From: Breoghania sp.
Lineage (GTDB): Bacteria > Pseudomonadota > Alphaproteobacteria > Rhizobiales > Stappiaceae
Assembly: GCF_963674635.1 (NCBI RefSeq)
Contig: NZ_OY771475.1
Location: forward strand, 4,013,001 to 4,077,000
DNA: 64,000 bases
Direction of reading: 5' to 3'
Positions 26,134 through 34,492 of this stretch are shown here, piece by piece (position 1 is the stretch's first letter; each line of letters begins with the position of its first letter). The position numbers and the translations under genes are program-made. Under the pieces are notes generated by a model. The model searched no databases. It was not told the origin of the DNA and saw only the letters and a program-made list of their open reading frames with translations.

Positions 26134-27402
26134 ATGGCGGCAAACACGGCGGCTCCGGGTGAGAACCTGCGCATCAACGCAGACAGGCTGTGGGACAGCC
26201 TCATGGAGATGGCCAGGATCGGGCCGGGCGTCGCGGGCGGCAACAACCGTCAGACGCTGACCGACGAGGACGGTGAGGGCCGCAAGCTTTTCCAGAAATG
26301 GTGTGTAGAAGCGGGCATGACGATGGGCGTTGACAGCATGGGCAACATGTTCATGACGCGCCCCGGCACCGAGCCGGACCTGCCCGCCGTCTATGTGGGC
26401 TCGCATCTCGATACCCAGCCGACCGGCGGCAAATATGATGGCGTTCTCGGTGTGCTGGGCGCGCTGGAGGTGTGTCGCTCGCTCAATGATCTCGGCATCA
26501 AGACGAAGCATCCCATCGTCGTCACCAACTGGACGAATGAGGAAGGCACGCGCTTTGCGCCCGCCATGCTGGCCTCTGGCGTGTTCGCAGGCATGCACAC
26601 GGAAGAGTGGGCGAAAGCGCGCGAGGATGCCAAGGGCCTGAAATTCGGCGATGAGCTGAAGCGTATCGGCTGGGAAGGTGAGGAGCCGGTCGGGTCTCGC
26701 AAGGACAAGATCAAAGCGTTTTTCGAGCTTCATATCGAGCAGGGGCCGATCCTCGAAATCGAGGGTAAGGATATCGGCGTCGTCACCCACGGGCAGGGGC
26801 TGTGGTGGCTTCAGGTGACGGTGACGGGCAAGGACAGCCACACCGGCTCCACCCCGATGCCGATGCGCCGTAATGCGGGGCTTGGCGCGGCGCGGATGAC
26901 GGAGCTTGTCCACGAGATCGCCATGAGCCACCAGCCCAACGCGGTGGGCGCCATCGGCCACTGCGATTTCTACCCCAATTCGCGCAACGTCATCCCGGGC
27001 AAGGTGGTCTTCACCGTCGATTTCCGCTCGCCCGATCAGGAAACGCTGGACGGCATGAAGGCGCGGTTTGAGGCGGAAGCCCCGAAAATCGCGGAAGAAC
27101 TCGGCCTCGGCATCGAGATTGAGGTGGCCGGTCATTTCGATCCGGTGACCTTCGACCCGGCTTGCGTGAAGGCGGTGCGCGACGCGGCGGAGCGGCTCGG
27201 CTATTCCCACCGCGATATCGTTTCCGGTGCGGGGCACGACGCCTGCTGGATCAACCGCATTGCGCCGACCTCGATGGTCATGTGCCCCTGTGTGGACGGC
27301 CTTTCGCACAACGAGGCCGAAGAGATTTCCAAGGACTGGGCCAAGGCCGGCGCCGACGTGCTGTTTCACGCGGTGGTGGAGACGGCGGAAATCGTGGAGT
27401 GA
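26134..27402 (+). CDS. Zn-dependent N-carbamoyl-beta-alanine amidohydrolase (PydC-like)
   Basis: 422 residues, M20 family. Metal-binding motifs are GSHLDTQPTGGKYDG, TNEEGTRFAPAMLASG and HIEQGPILE. Dimerisation-domain motifs include GKDSHTGSTPMPMR and SRNVIPGKVVFTVDFR, and near the end are GAGHDACW and GLSHNEAE. The family hydrolyses N-carbamoyl amino acids or allantoate. Beside preTA and dihydropyrimidinase the substrate is expected to be N-carbamoyl-beta-alanine, giving beta-alanine, CO2 and ammonia. It is 153 bp after the aminotransferase gene on the same strand. Confidence 0.9.
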   Translation: MAANTAAPGENLRINADRLWDSLMEMARIGPGVAGGNNRQTLTDEDGEGRKLFQKWCVEAGMTMGVDSMGNMFMTRPGTEPDLPAVYVGSHLDTQPTGGKYDGVLGVLGALEVCRSLNDLGIKTKHPIVVTNWTNEEGTRFAPAMLASGVFAGMHTEEWAKAREDAKGLKFGDELKRIGWEGEEPVGSRKDKIKAFFELHIEQGPILEIEGKDIGVVTHGQGLWWLQVTVTGKDSHTGSTPMPMRRNAGLGAARMTELVHEIAMSHQPNAVGAIGHCDFYPNSRNVIPGKVVFTVDFRSPDQETLDGMKARFEAEAPKIAEELGLGIEIEVAGHFDPVTFDPACVKAVRDAAERLGYSHRDIVSGAGHDACWINRIAPTSMVMCPCVDGLSHNEAEEISKDWAKAGADVLFHAVVETAEIVE

Positions 27403-27411
27403 ATTGAGGTT

Positions 27412-28046
27412 CCGGCCCGGTGCGGACAAGCTCCCTCTCCCACGGGGAGAGGGTTGGGGTGAGGGGATCAGATGCCTCCGTCCCCACGAGGGCTTAAACC
27501 CCCTCACCCGAACCTCCGGTTCGACCTCTCCCCATGGGAGAGGTGATTGGCGGCGGGGATCGGGATTGAGGTGAGGTTTCTCGCATCCGGCGTGTTCGGA
27601 GGTGCCGAGCTGCTGATGGGAACTGGGATGGGGCGCACGGGGGGCGGCCCGGTGCGGACAAGCTCCCTCTCCCATGGGGAGAGGGTTGGGGTGAGGGGAT
27701 CAGATATCTCCGTCCCCACGAGGGTTCGAAACCCCTCACCCGAACCTTCGGTTCGACCTCTCCCCATGGGAGAGGTGATTGGCGGCGGGGATCGGGATTG
27801 AGGTGAGGTTTCTCGCATCCGGCGTGTTCGGAGGTGCCGAGCTGCTGATGGGAACTGGAACGGGGCGCGCAGAGGGTGCGGCCCGGTGCAGACAAGCACC
27901 CTCTCCCATGGGGAGAGGGTTGGGGTGAGGGGATCAGATGTCTCCGTCCCCACGAGGGTTTGAAACCCCTCACCCGAACCTCCGGTTCGACCCCTCCCGA
28001 CGGGAGAGGTGATTGGCGGCGGGGATCGGGGGTGAGGTGAGTTCGC
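27412..28046. repeat. Triplicated ~233-bp array of palindromic intergenic repeat (family A)
   Basis: Three near-identical tandem copies with a period of 232-234 bp (second and third begin near 27653 and 27887). Each copy holds a large imperfect palindrome: cctctcccatggggagagg at one end, an inner gtgagggg/cccctcac pair, and ctctccccatgggagagg at the other. A spacer with gcatccggcgtgttcgg follows. The third copy is truncated and has more substitutions. Open frames in it are by-products of the repeat. Confidence 0.85.
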
Positions 28047-28092
28047 CACGTCCGGCGAATATGGCGGCAGGGGGCCGCAACGGAGGAAAGCG

Positions 28093-28725
28093 ATGGATCT
28101 GACGACAATTGTGTCCTTCTCCGTCATGGCGTCCTTGCTTGTGGCGTCGCCGGGGCCGAACGGCGTGCTGATCGCGCGCACGGTGCCGACCTCCGGCAAG
28201 GCGGCGGGCTTCGCCAATATCATGGGCTTTGTCGCAGCCTTCTATCTGCACGGGGCGCTGGTGGTCTTCGGTCTGTCCGTTCTGCTGGTGCGGTCCGCGG
28301 AGCTGTTCTTCGCCGTGAAGATGGTCGGCGCGGCCTATCTCTGCTGGATTGGCTTCAAGTCGCTGAGGCAGGCCTGGCGCGGAAACACGCTGCCGGTATC
28401 CGCTCGTCCTGCCCGGCGCAGGCGTACGCTTCTCGTGGCCTTTGGCGAGGGCTTCCTCACCAATGCGCTGAACCCGAAAGTCTCGATGTTCTATCTCGCG
28501 GCCTTCCCGCAGTTCCTGCCGCCGGAAATGGCGACGGCCGCCAACACGTTTACGCTCGTCGTCATCCACTCGGCCATCAATTTCGTGTGGTTCGCGGCCA
28601 TGGTTGTGCTGTTCGCGCGCCTTGCGGCGGCTACGCGCTCGGGCCGGTTCCAGCGCTTTATCAAGGCCGCGACGGGGGCCGTGTTTATCGGCTTCGGCCT
28701 GAAACTCGCGACGATGAAGGCATGA
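28093..28725 (+). CDS. LysE/RhtB-family amino acid exporter
   Basis: 210 residues, six hydrophobic segments. The N-terminal signature SFSVMASLLVASPGPNGVLI and GEGFLTNALNPKVSMFYLAAFP are typical of the LysE/RhtB family of inner-membrane effluxers. GGAGGAAAG precedes the ATG. The stop overlaps the next start (ATGA), so it is translationally coupled to the acetyltransferase gene. Its place in the pyrimidine series suggests export of a pathway amino acid such as beta-alanine, but that is inference. Confidence 0.85.
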   Translation: MDLTTIVSFSVMASLLVASPGPNGVLIARTVPTSGKAAGFANIMGFVAAFYLHGALVVFGLSVLLVRSAELFFAVKMVGAAYLCWIGFKSLRQAWRGNTLPVSARPARRRRTLLVAFGEGFLTNALNPKVSMFYLAAFPQFLPPEMATAANTFTLVVIHSAINFVWFAAMVVLFARLAAATRSGRFQRFIKAATGAVFIGFGLKLATMKA

Positions 28726-29216
28726 CCATGGCAGAGACGGTCACCGCGGAAGCTCCCACCCTTTCCATCGCCATCGAGACGCCGAACCAGCCCGAGATTG
28801 TCGAGCTGATCGCGCTGTCGGATGCCTATTCTCTCGCCCGCTATCCGGCGGAGGGGCATTTCGGCACGGATGTCGAGGGGCTGTCGGGCGACGATGTTTC
28901 CTTCGCCGTGGTGCGCGAGGCAGGCGGCGCCATCGGCTGCGCCGCGCTGAAGTGGAATGAGGACGGAACGGCTGAGCTGAAGCGATTGTTCGTGCGCGAG
29001 GAGGGACGCGGGAAGGGCGTTGCGCGCAAGGTCGTGGCGTATCTGGAAGACATGGCCAGCGCGCGGGGCGTGACCCGCATCGACCTGGAAACCGGGCCTC
29101 TCAATACCGAGGCCGTCGGGCTTTACGGATCGCTCGGCTATGCCGAATGCGGGCCGTTTCCCCCTTACGAGGCGAACCCCTACAGCCTGTTCATGACAAA
29201 ACACCTAACCGCCTGA
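28722..29216 (+). CDS. GNAT-family N-acetyltransferase
   Basis: 164 residues from the ATG at 28722, which overlaps the upstream stop; the ATG at 28728 is also possible. GNAT core: AIGCAALKW (strand 4), the acetyl-CoA loop FVREEGRGKGVARKVV and LETGPLNTEAVGLYGSLGYAECGPFP at the C-terminus. It acetylates an unknown amine using acetyl-CoA. Coupling to the exporter suggests they handle the same compound. Confidence 0.82.
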   Translation: MTMAETVTAEAPTLSIAIETPNQPEIVELIALSDAYSLARYPAEGHFGTDVEGLSGDDVSFAVVREAGGAIGCAALKWNEDGTAELKRLFVREEGRGKGVARKVVAYLEDMASARGVTRIDLETGPLNTEAVGLYGSLGYAECGPFPPYEANPYSLFMTKHLTA

Positions 29217-29272
29217 GAACCGAGAACACAAAAAGACCGGTCCGGGCACGGCATCACCAGAGGAACAACATC

Positions 29273-30730
29273 ATGGCATCGAAAGTCATCAAGGGCGGCA
29301 CGGTCGTCACCGCGGATCTGAGCTACGAAGCGGACGTGAAGATCGAGGACGGCACGATCGTGGAGATCGGGCCGAACCTTTCCGGCGATGAGGTGCTGGA
29401 TGCGACCGGTTGCTATGTGATGCCGGGTGGTATCGATCCCCATACGCATCTGGAAATGCCCTTCATGGGCACCTATTCGGCCGATGATTTCGAAAGCGGC
29501 ACCCGGGCGGGGCTTGCGGGCGGCACGACCATGGTGGTCGATTTCGCATTGCCCAATCCGGACCAGTCGCTTCTTGAGGCCATCCAGCGTTGGGACAACA
29601 AGTCCACGCGCGCCAATTGCGACTATTCCTTCCACATGGCGATCACCTGGTGGGGCGAGCAGGTCTTCAACGAGATGGAGACCGTGGTGCGCGAGAAGGG
29701 CATCAACACCTTCAAGCACTTCATGGCCTACAAGGGCGCGCTGATGGTGGATGACGACGAGATGTTCGCCTCCTTCCAGCGCTGCGCCGAGCTTGGCGCT
29801 CTGCCGATGGTGCATGCGGAAAACGGCGATGTGGTCGCCCAGCTTCAGGCCAAGCTCATGGCGGAAGGTAATAACGGCCCGGAAGCTCATGCCTATTCGC
29901 GGCCTGCGGAAGTGGAGGGCGAAGCCACCAACCGCGCCATCATGATCGCCGATATGGCGGGGGTGCCGGTCTATATCGTGCACACGTCGTGTGAGCAGGC
30001 GCATGAGGCGATCCGCCGGGCCAAGCAGAACGGCATCCGCTGCTACGGCGAGCCGCTGATCCAGCATCTGACGCTGGATGACAGCGAATATCAAAACGGC
30101 GACTGGGACCACGCCGCGCGCCGCGTGATGTCGCCGCCCTTCCGCAACAAGAAACATCAGGACAGCCTGTGGGCCGGGCTTCAGGCGGGCACGCTCCAGG
30201 TGGTTGCCACCGATCATTGCGCCTTCACGACCGATCAGAAACGCTACGGTGTGGGCGATTTCACCAAGATCCCGAACGGCACCGGCGGAGTTGAAGACCG
30301 GATGCCGATGTTGTGGACCTATGGCGTGGGCACGGGCCGTTTGACGCCGAACGAATTCGTCGCCGTCACCTCCACCAACATCGCCAAGATCCTGAACATC
30401 TACCCGAAGAAGGGCGCGGTGCTTGTGGGCGCGGATGCCGATCTCGTCGTGTGGGACCCGGCGAAGGAGAAGACGATTTCGGCCGCAAGCCAGCAGTCGG
30501 CCATCGATTACAACGTCTTTGAGGGCAAGCAGGTAAAGGGCCTGCCGCGCTACACGCTGACCCGCGGCCATGTCGCGATCATGGATGGCGAGATCAAAAC
30601 GCAGGAAGGTCACGGCAAGTTCGTGAAGCGGGAGCCGTTCCAGGCGGTCAACAAGGCGTTGTCGCAGTGGAAGGGCCTGACCTCGCCACGCAAGGTGGAA
30701 CGCTCCGGCATTCCGGCAAGCGGGGTCTAG
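29273..30730 (+). CDS. hydA: Dihydropyrimidinase (D-hydantoinase)
   Basis: 485 residues from the ATG at 29273, preceded by agagga. Amidohydrolase superfamily: metal-binding GGIDPHTHLEMPF, the carboxylated-lysine region NTFKHFMAYKG, HAENGD, VPVYIVHTSCEQA, and ATDHCAFTTDQK with the catalytic Asp. It opens the ring of dihydrouracil or dihydrothymine to N-carbamoyl-beta-amino acids, step two of the reductive pathway. Length and motifs fit the family exactly. Confidence 0.94.
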   Translation: MASKVIKGGTVVTADLSYEADVKIEDGTIVEIGPNLSGDEVLDATGCYVMPGGIDPHTHLEMPFMGTYSADDFESGTRAGLAGGTTMVVDFALPNPDQSLLEAIQRWDNKSTRANCDYSFHMAITWWGEQVFNEMETVVREKGINTFKHFMAYKGALMVDDDEMFASFQRCAELGALPMVHAENGDVVAQLQAKLMAEGNNGPEAHAYSRPAEVEGEATNRAIMIADMAGVPVYIVHTSCEQAHEAIRRAKQNGIRCYGEPLIQHLTLDDSEYQNGDWDHAARRVMSPPFRNKKHQDSLWAGLQAGTLQVVATDHCAFTTDQKRYGVGDFTKIPNGTGGVEDRMPMLWTYGVGTGRLTPNEFVAVTSTNIAKILNIYPKKGAVLVGADADLVVWDPAKEKTISAASQQSAIDYNVFEGKQVKGLPRYTLTRGHVAIMDGEIKTQEGHGKFVKREPFQAVNKALSQWKGLTSPRKVERSGIPASGV

Positions 30731-30764
30731 ACGCTTGCGGACAGGGCGCGGCGAGGCGGAGGGT

Positions 30765-31271
30765 GTGAAAACCGGAAGCCCGGAGCTGGACCAGCCCTGT
30801 CTGGCCGCGCGGCATGTGGTTTCCTACCTGCTGGCGGTTTTTCTGATCGCCTGTGCGCTGACCCTCGTCATCTACAGGGTGCTCTCGTTTGAACGGTTCG
30901 GCCCGGTGCCGCTGTTCTCGGTGATGGGGATGAGGAAATTTTTCGAGCTCTTCGCAGTCCTGGCGGGGGGCGGCGTGTTGCTGGTCTTCCCGGGCACGAA
31001 GTTTCTGCTTGCTCGGGAATGGAGAGGCTGGGTCGCCTTCGCGCTTGCCGGCGTCGTTTATGCGGTTTTGGCCACGGTCTTCGGCGGGGTTGCGCTCTCC
31101 AGCGCGGGAATGGGAACTCTGGACGATCTCGTGGTGCTGGCACTCATCTCGGCGGCGCTGTCGGTGATCTTCGTTCCGGCCAATCTTGTCTACTGGGCGC
31201 TGGCGATCCATCCGGCAACGTTCTCGCTTTGGCAACGAATTTGCAAGCATCGCGAGGGAGCGGGCAGTTGA
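30765..31271 (+). CDS. Four-helix membrane protein of unknown function
   Basis: 168 residues from the GTG at 30765, chosen for the SD-like gcggagg just upstream; a TTG at 30735 would add ten residues. Four hydrophobic segments are visible (VVSYLLAVFLIACALTLVIY; FELFAVLAGGGVLLVFPG; GWVAFALAGVVYAVLATVF; VVLALISAALSVIFVPANLVYWAL). No catalytic motif or known family was recognised. It follows dihydropyrimidinase by 34 bp and precedes repeat elements. Confidence 0.6.
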   Translation: MKTGSPELDQPCLAARHVVSYLLAVFLIACALTLVIYRVLSFERFGPVPLFSVMGMRKFFELFAVLAGGGVLLVFPGTKFLLAREWRGWVAFALAGVVYAVLATVFGGVALSSAGMGTLDDLVVLALISAALSVIFVPANLVYWALAIHPATFSLWQRICKHREGAGS

Positions 31272-31291
31272 GCGCGGGGTCCGATGTGTGC

Positions 31292-31339
31292 GGCCCATCC
31301 TTCGAGACGGCCTTGTCAGGCCTCCTCAGGATGATGTTG
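31292..31339 (+). repeat. REP-like palindromic repeat, family B copy 1
   Basis: Imperfect palindrome beginning ccatccttcgagacgg and ending cctcctcaggatgatg. It pairs in inverted orientation with the copy at 31410. Confidence 0.75.
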
Positions 31340-31409
31340 CGTGAATAGACGAAACGGGGATGTGGACGGTCGGCATATGCGGTTTTTGAATGGGGGTGAG
31401 CTACACCCT

Positions 31410-31457
31410 CAACGTCATCCTGAGGAGACCGCGCGAGCGGTCGTCTCGAAGGATCGG
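31410..31457 (-). repeat. REP-like palindromic repeat, family B copy 2
   Basis: Same element as at 31292 but inverted (aacgtcatcctgaggag ... gtctcgaaggat), with a different inner loop. The two copies are ~70 bp apart. Confidence 0.75.
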
Positions 31458-31521
31458 CGGCGGGTTCGGGAGGCGTTTTCAGGGGGCATCCCGGGCGTCA
31501 AGGAAATGGGGAACAGACCAA

Positions 31522-32388
31522 GTGACGACCAGTGAGGCAACCACGGCCCGAAATGCGGCCAAGGTTCAGGCAGAAGACGAGGCGAATGCGGGGGGGAAGA
31601 GCGCGGCGCGATCTTCCGTCATCCATGCGCAGAATTTGAGCCTGACCTTTCCAGCCGCCGATGCGCCGGTGCATGCGCTTTCCGACATCAATCTGGAGGT
31701 GAAGCGCGGCGAATTCGTTTCCTTCATCGGGCCTTCGGGTTGCGGCAAGACCACGCTCTTGCGCGTCATCGCCGATCTGGAAAAGCCGACGTCGGGCTCC
31801 ATCACGGTCAATGGCGGTACACCGGATCAGGCGCGGCTCGACCGCTCCTACGGCTATGTCTTTCAGGCGGCAGGGCTTTATCCCTGGCGCACGATTGCGG
31901 GCAACATCGCGCTGCCGCTTGAAATCATGGGCTATACGAAGCGTGAGCAGAAAAAGCGCATCGCGAAAAACCTTGAGCTGGTGAACCTTGCCGGTTTCGA
32001 GCGCAAGTTTCCCTGGCAACTTTCCGGCGGCATGCAGCAACGCGCTTCCATCGCGCGCGCGCTCGCCTTCGATCCGGAACTGCTGCTGATGGACGAGCCC
32101 TTCGGCGCGCTGGACGAGATCGTGCGTGATCACCTGAACGAGCAGCTTCTGAAGCTCTGGGCGAAGACGGAGAAGACGGTGGTCTTCGTCACGCACTCGA
32201 TCCCGGAAGCGGTGTTCCTGTCCACCAAGATCGTGGTGATGAGCCCGCGTCCGGGGCGTATCTATGACATCATTGAAAGCAACCTGCCGCGCGAGCGCGA
32301 TCTCGATATCCGGGAGACGCCGGAGTTTCTGGAGATCGCACACCGGGTGCGCGAAGGCCTGCGCGCGGGGCACAGTTATGAGGATTGA
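31522..32388 (+). CDS. ABC transporter ATP-binding subunit (nitrate/sulfonate/pyrimidine-precursor type)
   Basis: 288 residues from the GTG at 31522; longer in-frame starts run through the repeat upstream. Walker A GPSGCGKTTLL, Q-loop YVFQAAGLYPWRT, ABC signature QLSGGMQQRASIARAL, Walker B LLLMDEPFGALDE and H-loop VVFVTHS are all present. It is the SsuB/TauB/ThiZ-like class that works with two permeases and an NMT1/SsuA-like binding protein. Those partners lie at 33587, 34489 and 35704. The ~1.2 kb between this gene and the first permease is filled by a decayed gene, repeats and a membrane-protein gene. Confidence 0.9.
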   Translation: MTTSEATTARNAAKVQAEDEANAGGKSAARSSVIHAQNLSLTFPAADAPVHALSDINLEVKRGEFVSFIGPSGCGKTTLLRVIADLEKPTSGSITVNGGTPDQARLDRSYGYVFQAAGLYPWRTIAGNIALPLEIMGYTKREQKKRIAKNLELVNLAGFERKFPWQLSGGMQQRASIARALAFDPELLLMDEPFGALDEIVRDHLNEQLLKLWAKTEKTVVFVTHSIPEAVFLSTKIVVMSPRPGRIYDIIESNLPRERDLDIRETPEFLEIAHRVREGLRAGHSYED

Positions 32389-32436
32389 TGTGGCGAAGAC
32401 TCAACCCACTTAGCTGGTGCTCTTGGGGGATAGAAA

Positions 32437-32654
32437 ATGAACCGCTCTGATTTGGTTTTGTGTGTCTATGGAGCAGTTAAAAAGAACGGTGGAAGCGCGA
32501 CGGTTCTTGAAGTGGCAAACATGCGAACGATTCAAAAGCTTCGGGAGATCTGTTTTATACTTGGTAATACGATATGCGTTGGGCTACTCAAAAGCTATGG
32601 GCAGAGGGTAGGCCTGGCCCGGGCGCTGATCGGAAGTGGGTGCTTTTAGAGTGA
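32437..32654 (+). pseudogene. Decayed small conserved protein gene (frameshift plus stop)
   Basis: Frame 0 starts MNRSDLVLCVYGAVKKNGG and continues to SATVLEVA, then loses sense. Adding one base after gtggc restores AKH and then, in the new frame, SGDLFYTW, a TAA stop, and YDMRWATQKLWAEG up to a TGA at 32654. I recall a small alphaproteobacterial family with VLEVA..IW.NHE and SGDLFYTWQYDMRWA; a single-base deletion plus CAA/CAG-to-TAA would explain what is seen. The function of the intact family is unknown. The frame-0 product of 70 residues is probably not meaningful. Confidence 0.6.
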
Positions 32655-32695
32655 ATAGTCTTTTCGCTACGAATATTCGGCCATCCCTTTCACTT

Positions 32696-32809
32696 ACCTC
32701 TCCCATGGGGAGAGGTCGACGCGTAGCGTCGGGTGAGAGGTGTCGGGTTCGCCGTATCCACGAGGGATCTCATCCCCTCACCCCAACCCTCTCCCCATGG
32801 GAGAGGGGG
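32696..32809 (-). repeat. Family A palindromic intergenic repeat, full copy
   Basis: Same element as in the 27.4-28.0 kb array, in opposite orientation: acctctcccatggggagagg at the left, catcccctcaccccaaccctc and ccccatgggagaggg at the right. Confidence 0.8.
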
Positions 32810-32907
32810 CTTGATCGTGCGGGTTGCGATATGGCGGGCTTGAGGCGGGCCGCGGTTATGGGCCGTCAGGCTCTGAATTCTGCTTTTGACACAAGCCCGG
32901 CCCAAGC

Positions 32908-32980
32908 ACCTCTCTCATGGGGAGAGGTCGGCGCGGATGCGCCGGGTGAGGGGCGTCGGGTTCACCGTATACACGAGAGC
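32908..32980 (-). repeat. Family A repeat, half copy
   Basis: Left half only (acctctctcatggggagaggtc, gccgggtgaggggcgtcggg, ending near acacgagag). The right-hand palindrome arm is missing. Confidence 0.7.
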
Positions 32981-33006
32981 CGGAAAGCGCACGGGAGGGC
33001 CGTCGC

Positions 33007-33597
33007 ATGAAATATGAGGACACGACCTCCCGAAGAGTGTCCATCAGTGGCGATCTCGCGGTTCCGACAATCCGGATCAAGGCCAAGAAGAACTACTTCA
33101 TTCTGGGCATCACTCTGATTTGGCTATGTAATTATACTTATGTCGGAAGTCCTTTCGGGCTAGCCTCAGCTGTATTTGATCCTGAAACGGGATCTGGTCG
33201 ATGGATCGTGCTTGCTGCTCTGGCTGTCTGGGGAGCTTTGTGGTTGGTTGTCTCTGCCGCAGTCCTCTGGATGCTTATTGGCCGTGAGGAAATCGAATTT
33301 AAATCGCAAGCCCTGATACACCGTCTCAAGGTGGGGCCATTCTCCCGTCAGCGTGTCTTCGATCCGCTGAAACTGCGAAACCTGCGTAGGCTCAATACGT
33401 CGATCTATAGATCTGTCGTTCTGAGTATCTGGGAAATGGTAGGCGTACCGTCAAAGGCCAATGCGCGGATGGCCTTCGATTATGGCGAGAGAACAATCTA
33501 CTTCGCCTATTCGGTCGCTCCTGCCGAATCCACAACCGTCAGGGACGCAATGATCGCCCGTCTGGGTGCAAAGGTGGGAGGGCAACATGGCTCCTGA
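33007..33597 (+). CDS. Two-helix membrane protein, PH-like C-terminus, unknown function
   Basis: 196 residues. Two hydrophobic segments (YFILGITLIWLCNYTYV; WIVLAALAVWGALWLVVSAAVLWMLI) are followed by a soluble part of ~90 residues with EEIEFKSQALIHRLKVGPF and FDYGERTIYFAYSV, resembling bacterial PH-like domains. Base composition is visibly lower in GC than the flanking transporter genes. It overlaps the downstream permease start by 11 bp and sits inside the ABC transporter operon, so it may be a late insertion. Confidence 0.65.
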   Translation: MKYEDTTSRRVSISGDLAVPTIRIKAKKNYFILGITLIWLCNYTYVGSPFGLASAVFDPETGSGRWIVLAALAVWGALWLVVSAAVLWMLIGREEIEFKSQALIHRLKVGPFSRQRVFDPLKLRNLRRLNTSIYRSVVLSIWEMVGVPSKANARMAFDYGERTIYFAYSVAPAESTTVRDAMIARLGAKVGGQHGS

Positions 33598-34492
33598 ACG
33601 AACCTCTCCCATCAGCCGTCTCTTCGCAGGCAAGACCGGCCCCGTCCTCGTGGTGGTCCTTGCCATTATCGCGATCTGGTATGCGGGCGCCGTCTATCTG
33701 AATGCGCCGTTCCAGATGGATACCTACAAGCGTGGGCATATCGAGAATGTGCCGGTGACCCAGCTGGTCACCGATACGCTCAATCAGGACCGGCCCGTTC
33801 TGCCCGCCCCGCATCAGGTGGCGGAGGAGATCTGGAAGACGACGGTCCTGAAGAAGATCACCTCCAAGCGCAGCCTGATTTATCACGCGGGCATCACGCT
33901 TTCCTCCACGCTGCTGGGCTTCATCATCGGCACCGTGCTGGGCATCGTGCTGGCGGTGGGCATCGTGCACAGCCGCGTCCTCGACAAGTCGCTGATGCCG
34001 TGGGTGATCTCCTCGCAGACGATCCCGATCCTCGCGATCGCGCCGATGATCATCGTGGTGCTGAACGCGGTGGGCATATCGGGGCTTTTGCCAAAGGCGT
34101 TCATCTCCACCTATCTCTCCTTCTTCCCCGTGACCGTGGGCATGGTGAAGGGGTTGAGGTCGCCGGAGATCCTGCATCTGGATCTCATGCGCACCTACAA
34201 TGCCTCCAAGGGGCAGGTCTTCTGGAAGCTGCGCTTTCCCTACGCCGTGCCCTATCTCTTCACTTCCATGAAGATCGCGGTCGCGGCCTCGCTGGTGGGG
34301 GCCATCGTCGGTGAATTGCCGACGGGTGCTGTTTCCGGGCTCGGCGCGCGGCTTCTGTCCGGTTCCTATTACGGTCAGACGGTGCAGATCTGGTCGGCGC
34401 TGATCGCGGCCTCCGTCATGGCGGCGGTGCTGGTGGCGCTGGTCGGCGTCGTCAACGGGTTTGTTCTCAAGCGGATGGGGATGGCGCGATGA
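33587..34492 (+). CDS. ABC transporter permease 1
   Basis: 301 residues from the ATG at 33587, preceded by gggaggg. One N-terminal TM (VLVVVLAIIAIWYAGAVYL) is followed by an unusual ~60-residue extracytoplasmic stretch, then five more TMs of a BPD-type permease. The ATPase-coupling EAA-like loop reads YNASKGQVFWKLRFPYAVPY. It overlaps the second permease gene as ATGA. It forms the membrane pore with that subunit. Confidence 0.87.
   Translation: MAPERTSPISRLFAGKTGPVLVVVLAIIAIWYAGAVYLNAPFQMDTYKRGHIENVPVTQLVTDTLNQDRPVLPAPHQVAEEIWKTTVLKKITSKRSLIYHAGITLSSTLLGFIIGTVLGIVLAVGIVHSRVLDKSLMPWVISSQTIPILAIAPMIIVVLNAVGISGLLPKAFISTYLSFFPVTVGMVKGLRSPEILHLDLMRTYNASKGQVFWKLRFPYAVPYLFTSMKIAVAASLVGAIVGELPTGAVSGLGARLLSGSYYGQTVQIWSALIAASVMAAVLVALVGVVNGFVLKRMGMAR

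Noticed and set aside
27412..28046. Possible CRISPR array
   Set aside because: The repeating unit is ~233 bp and the whole unit is conserved; there are no short repeats with unique spacers and no cas genes.
27504..28223. Proline/serine-rich minus-strand frames through the triplicated repeat
   Set aside because: The translation repeats with the 233-bp DNA period and has no start signal; it is a by-product of the repeat.
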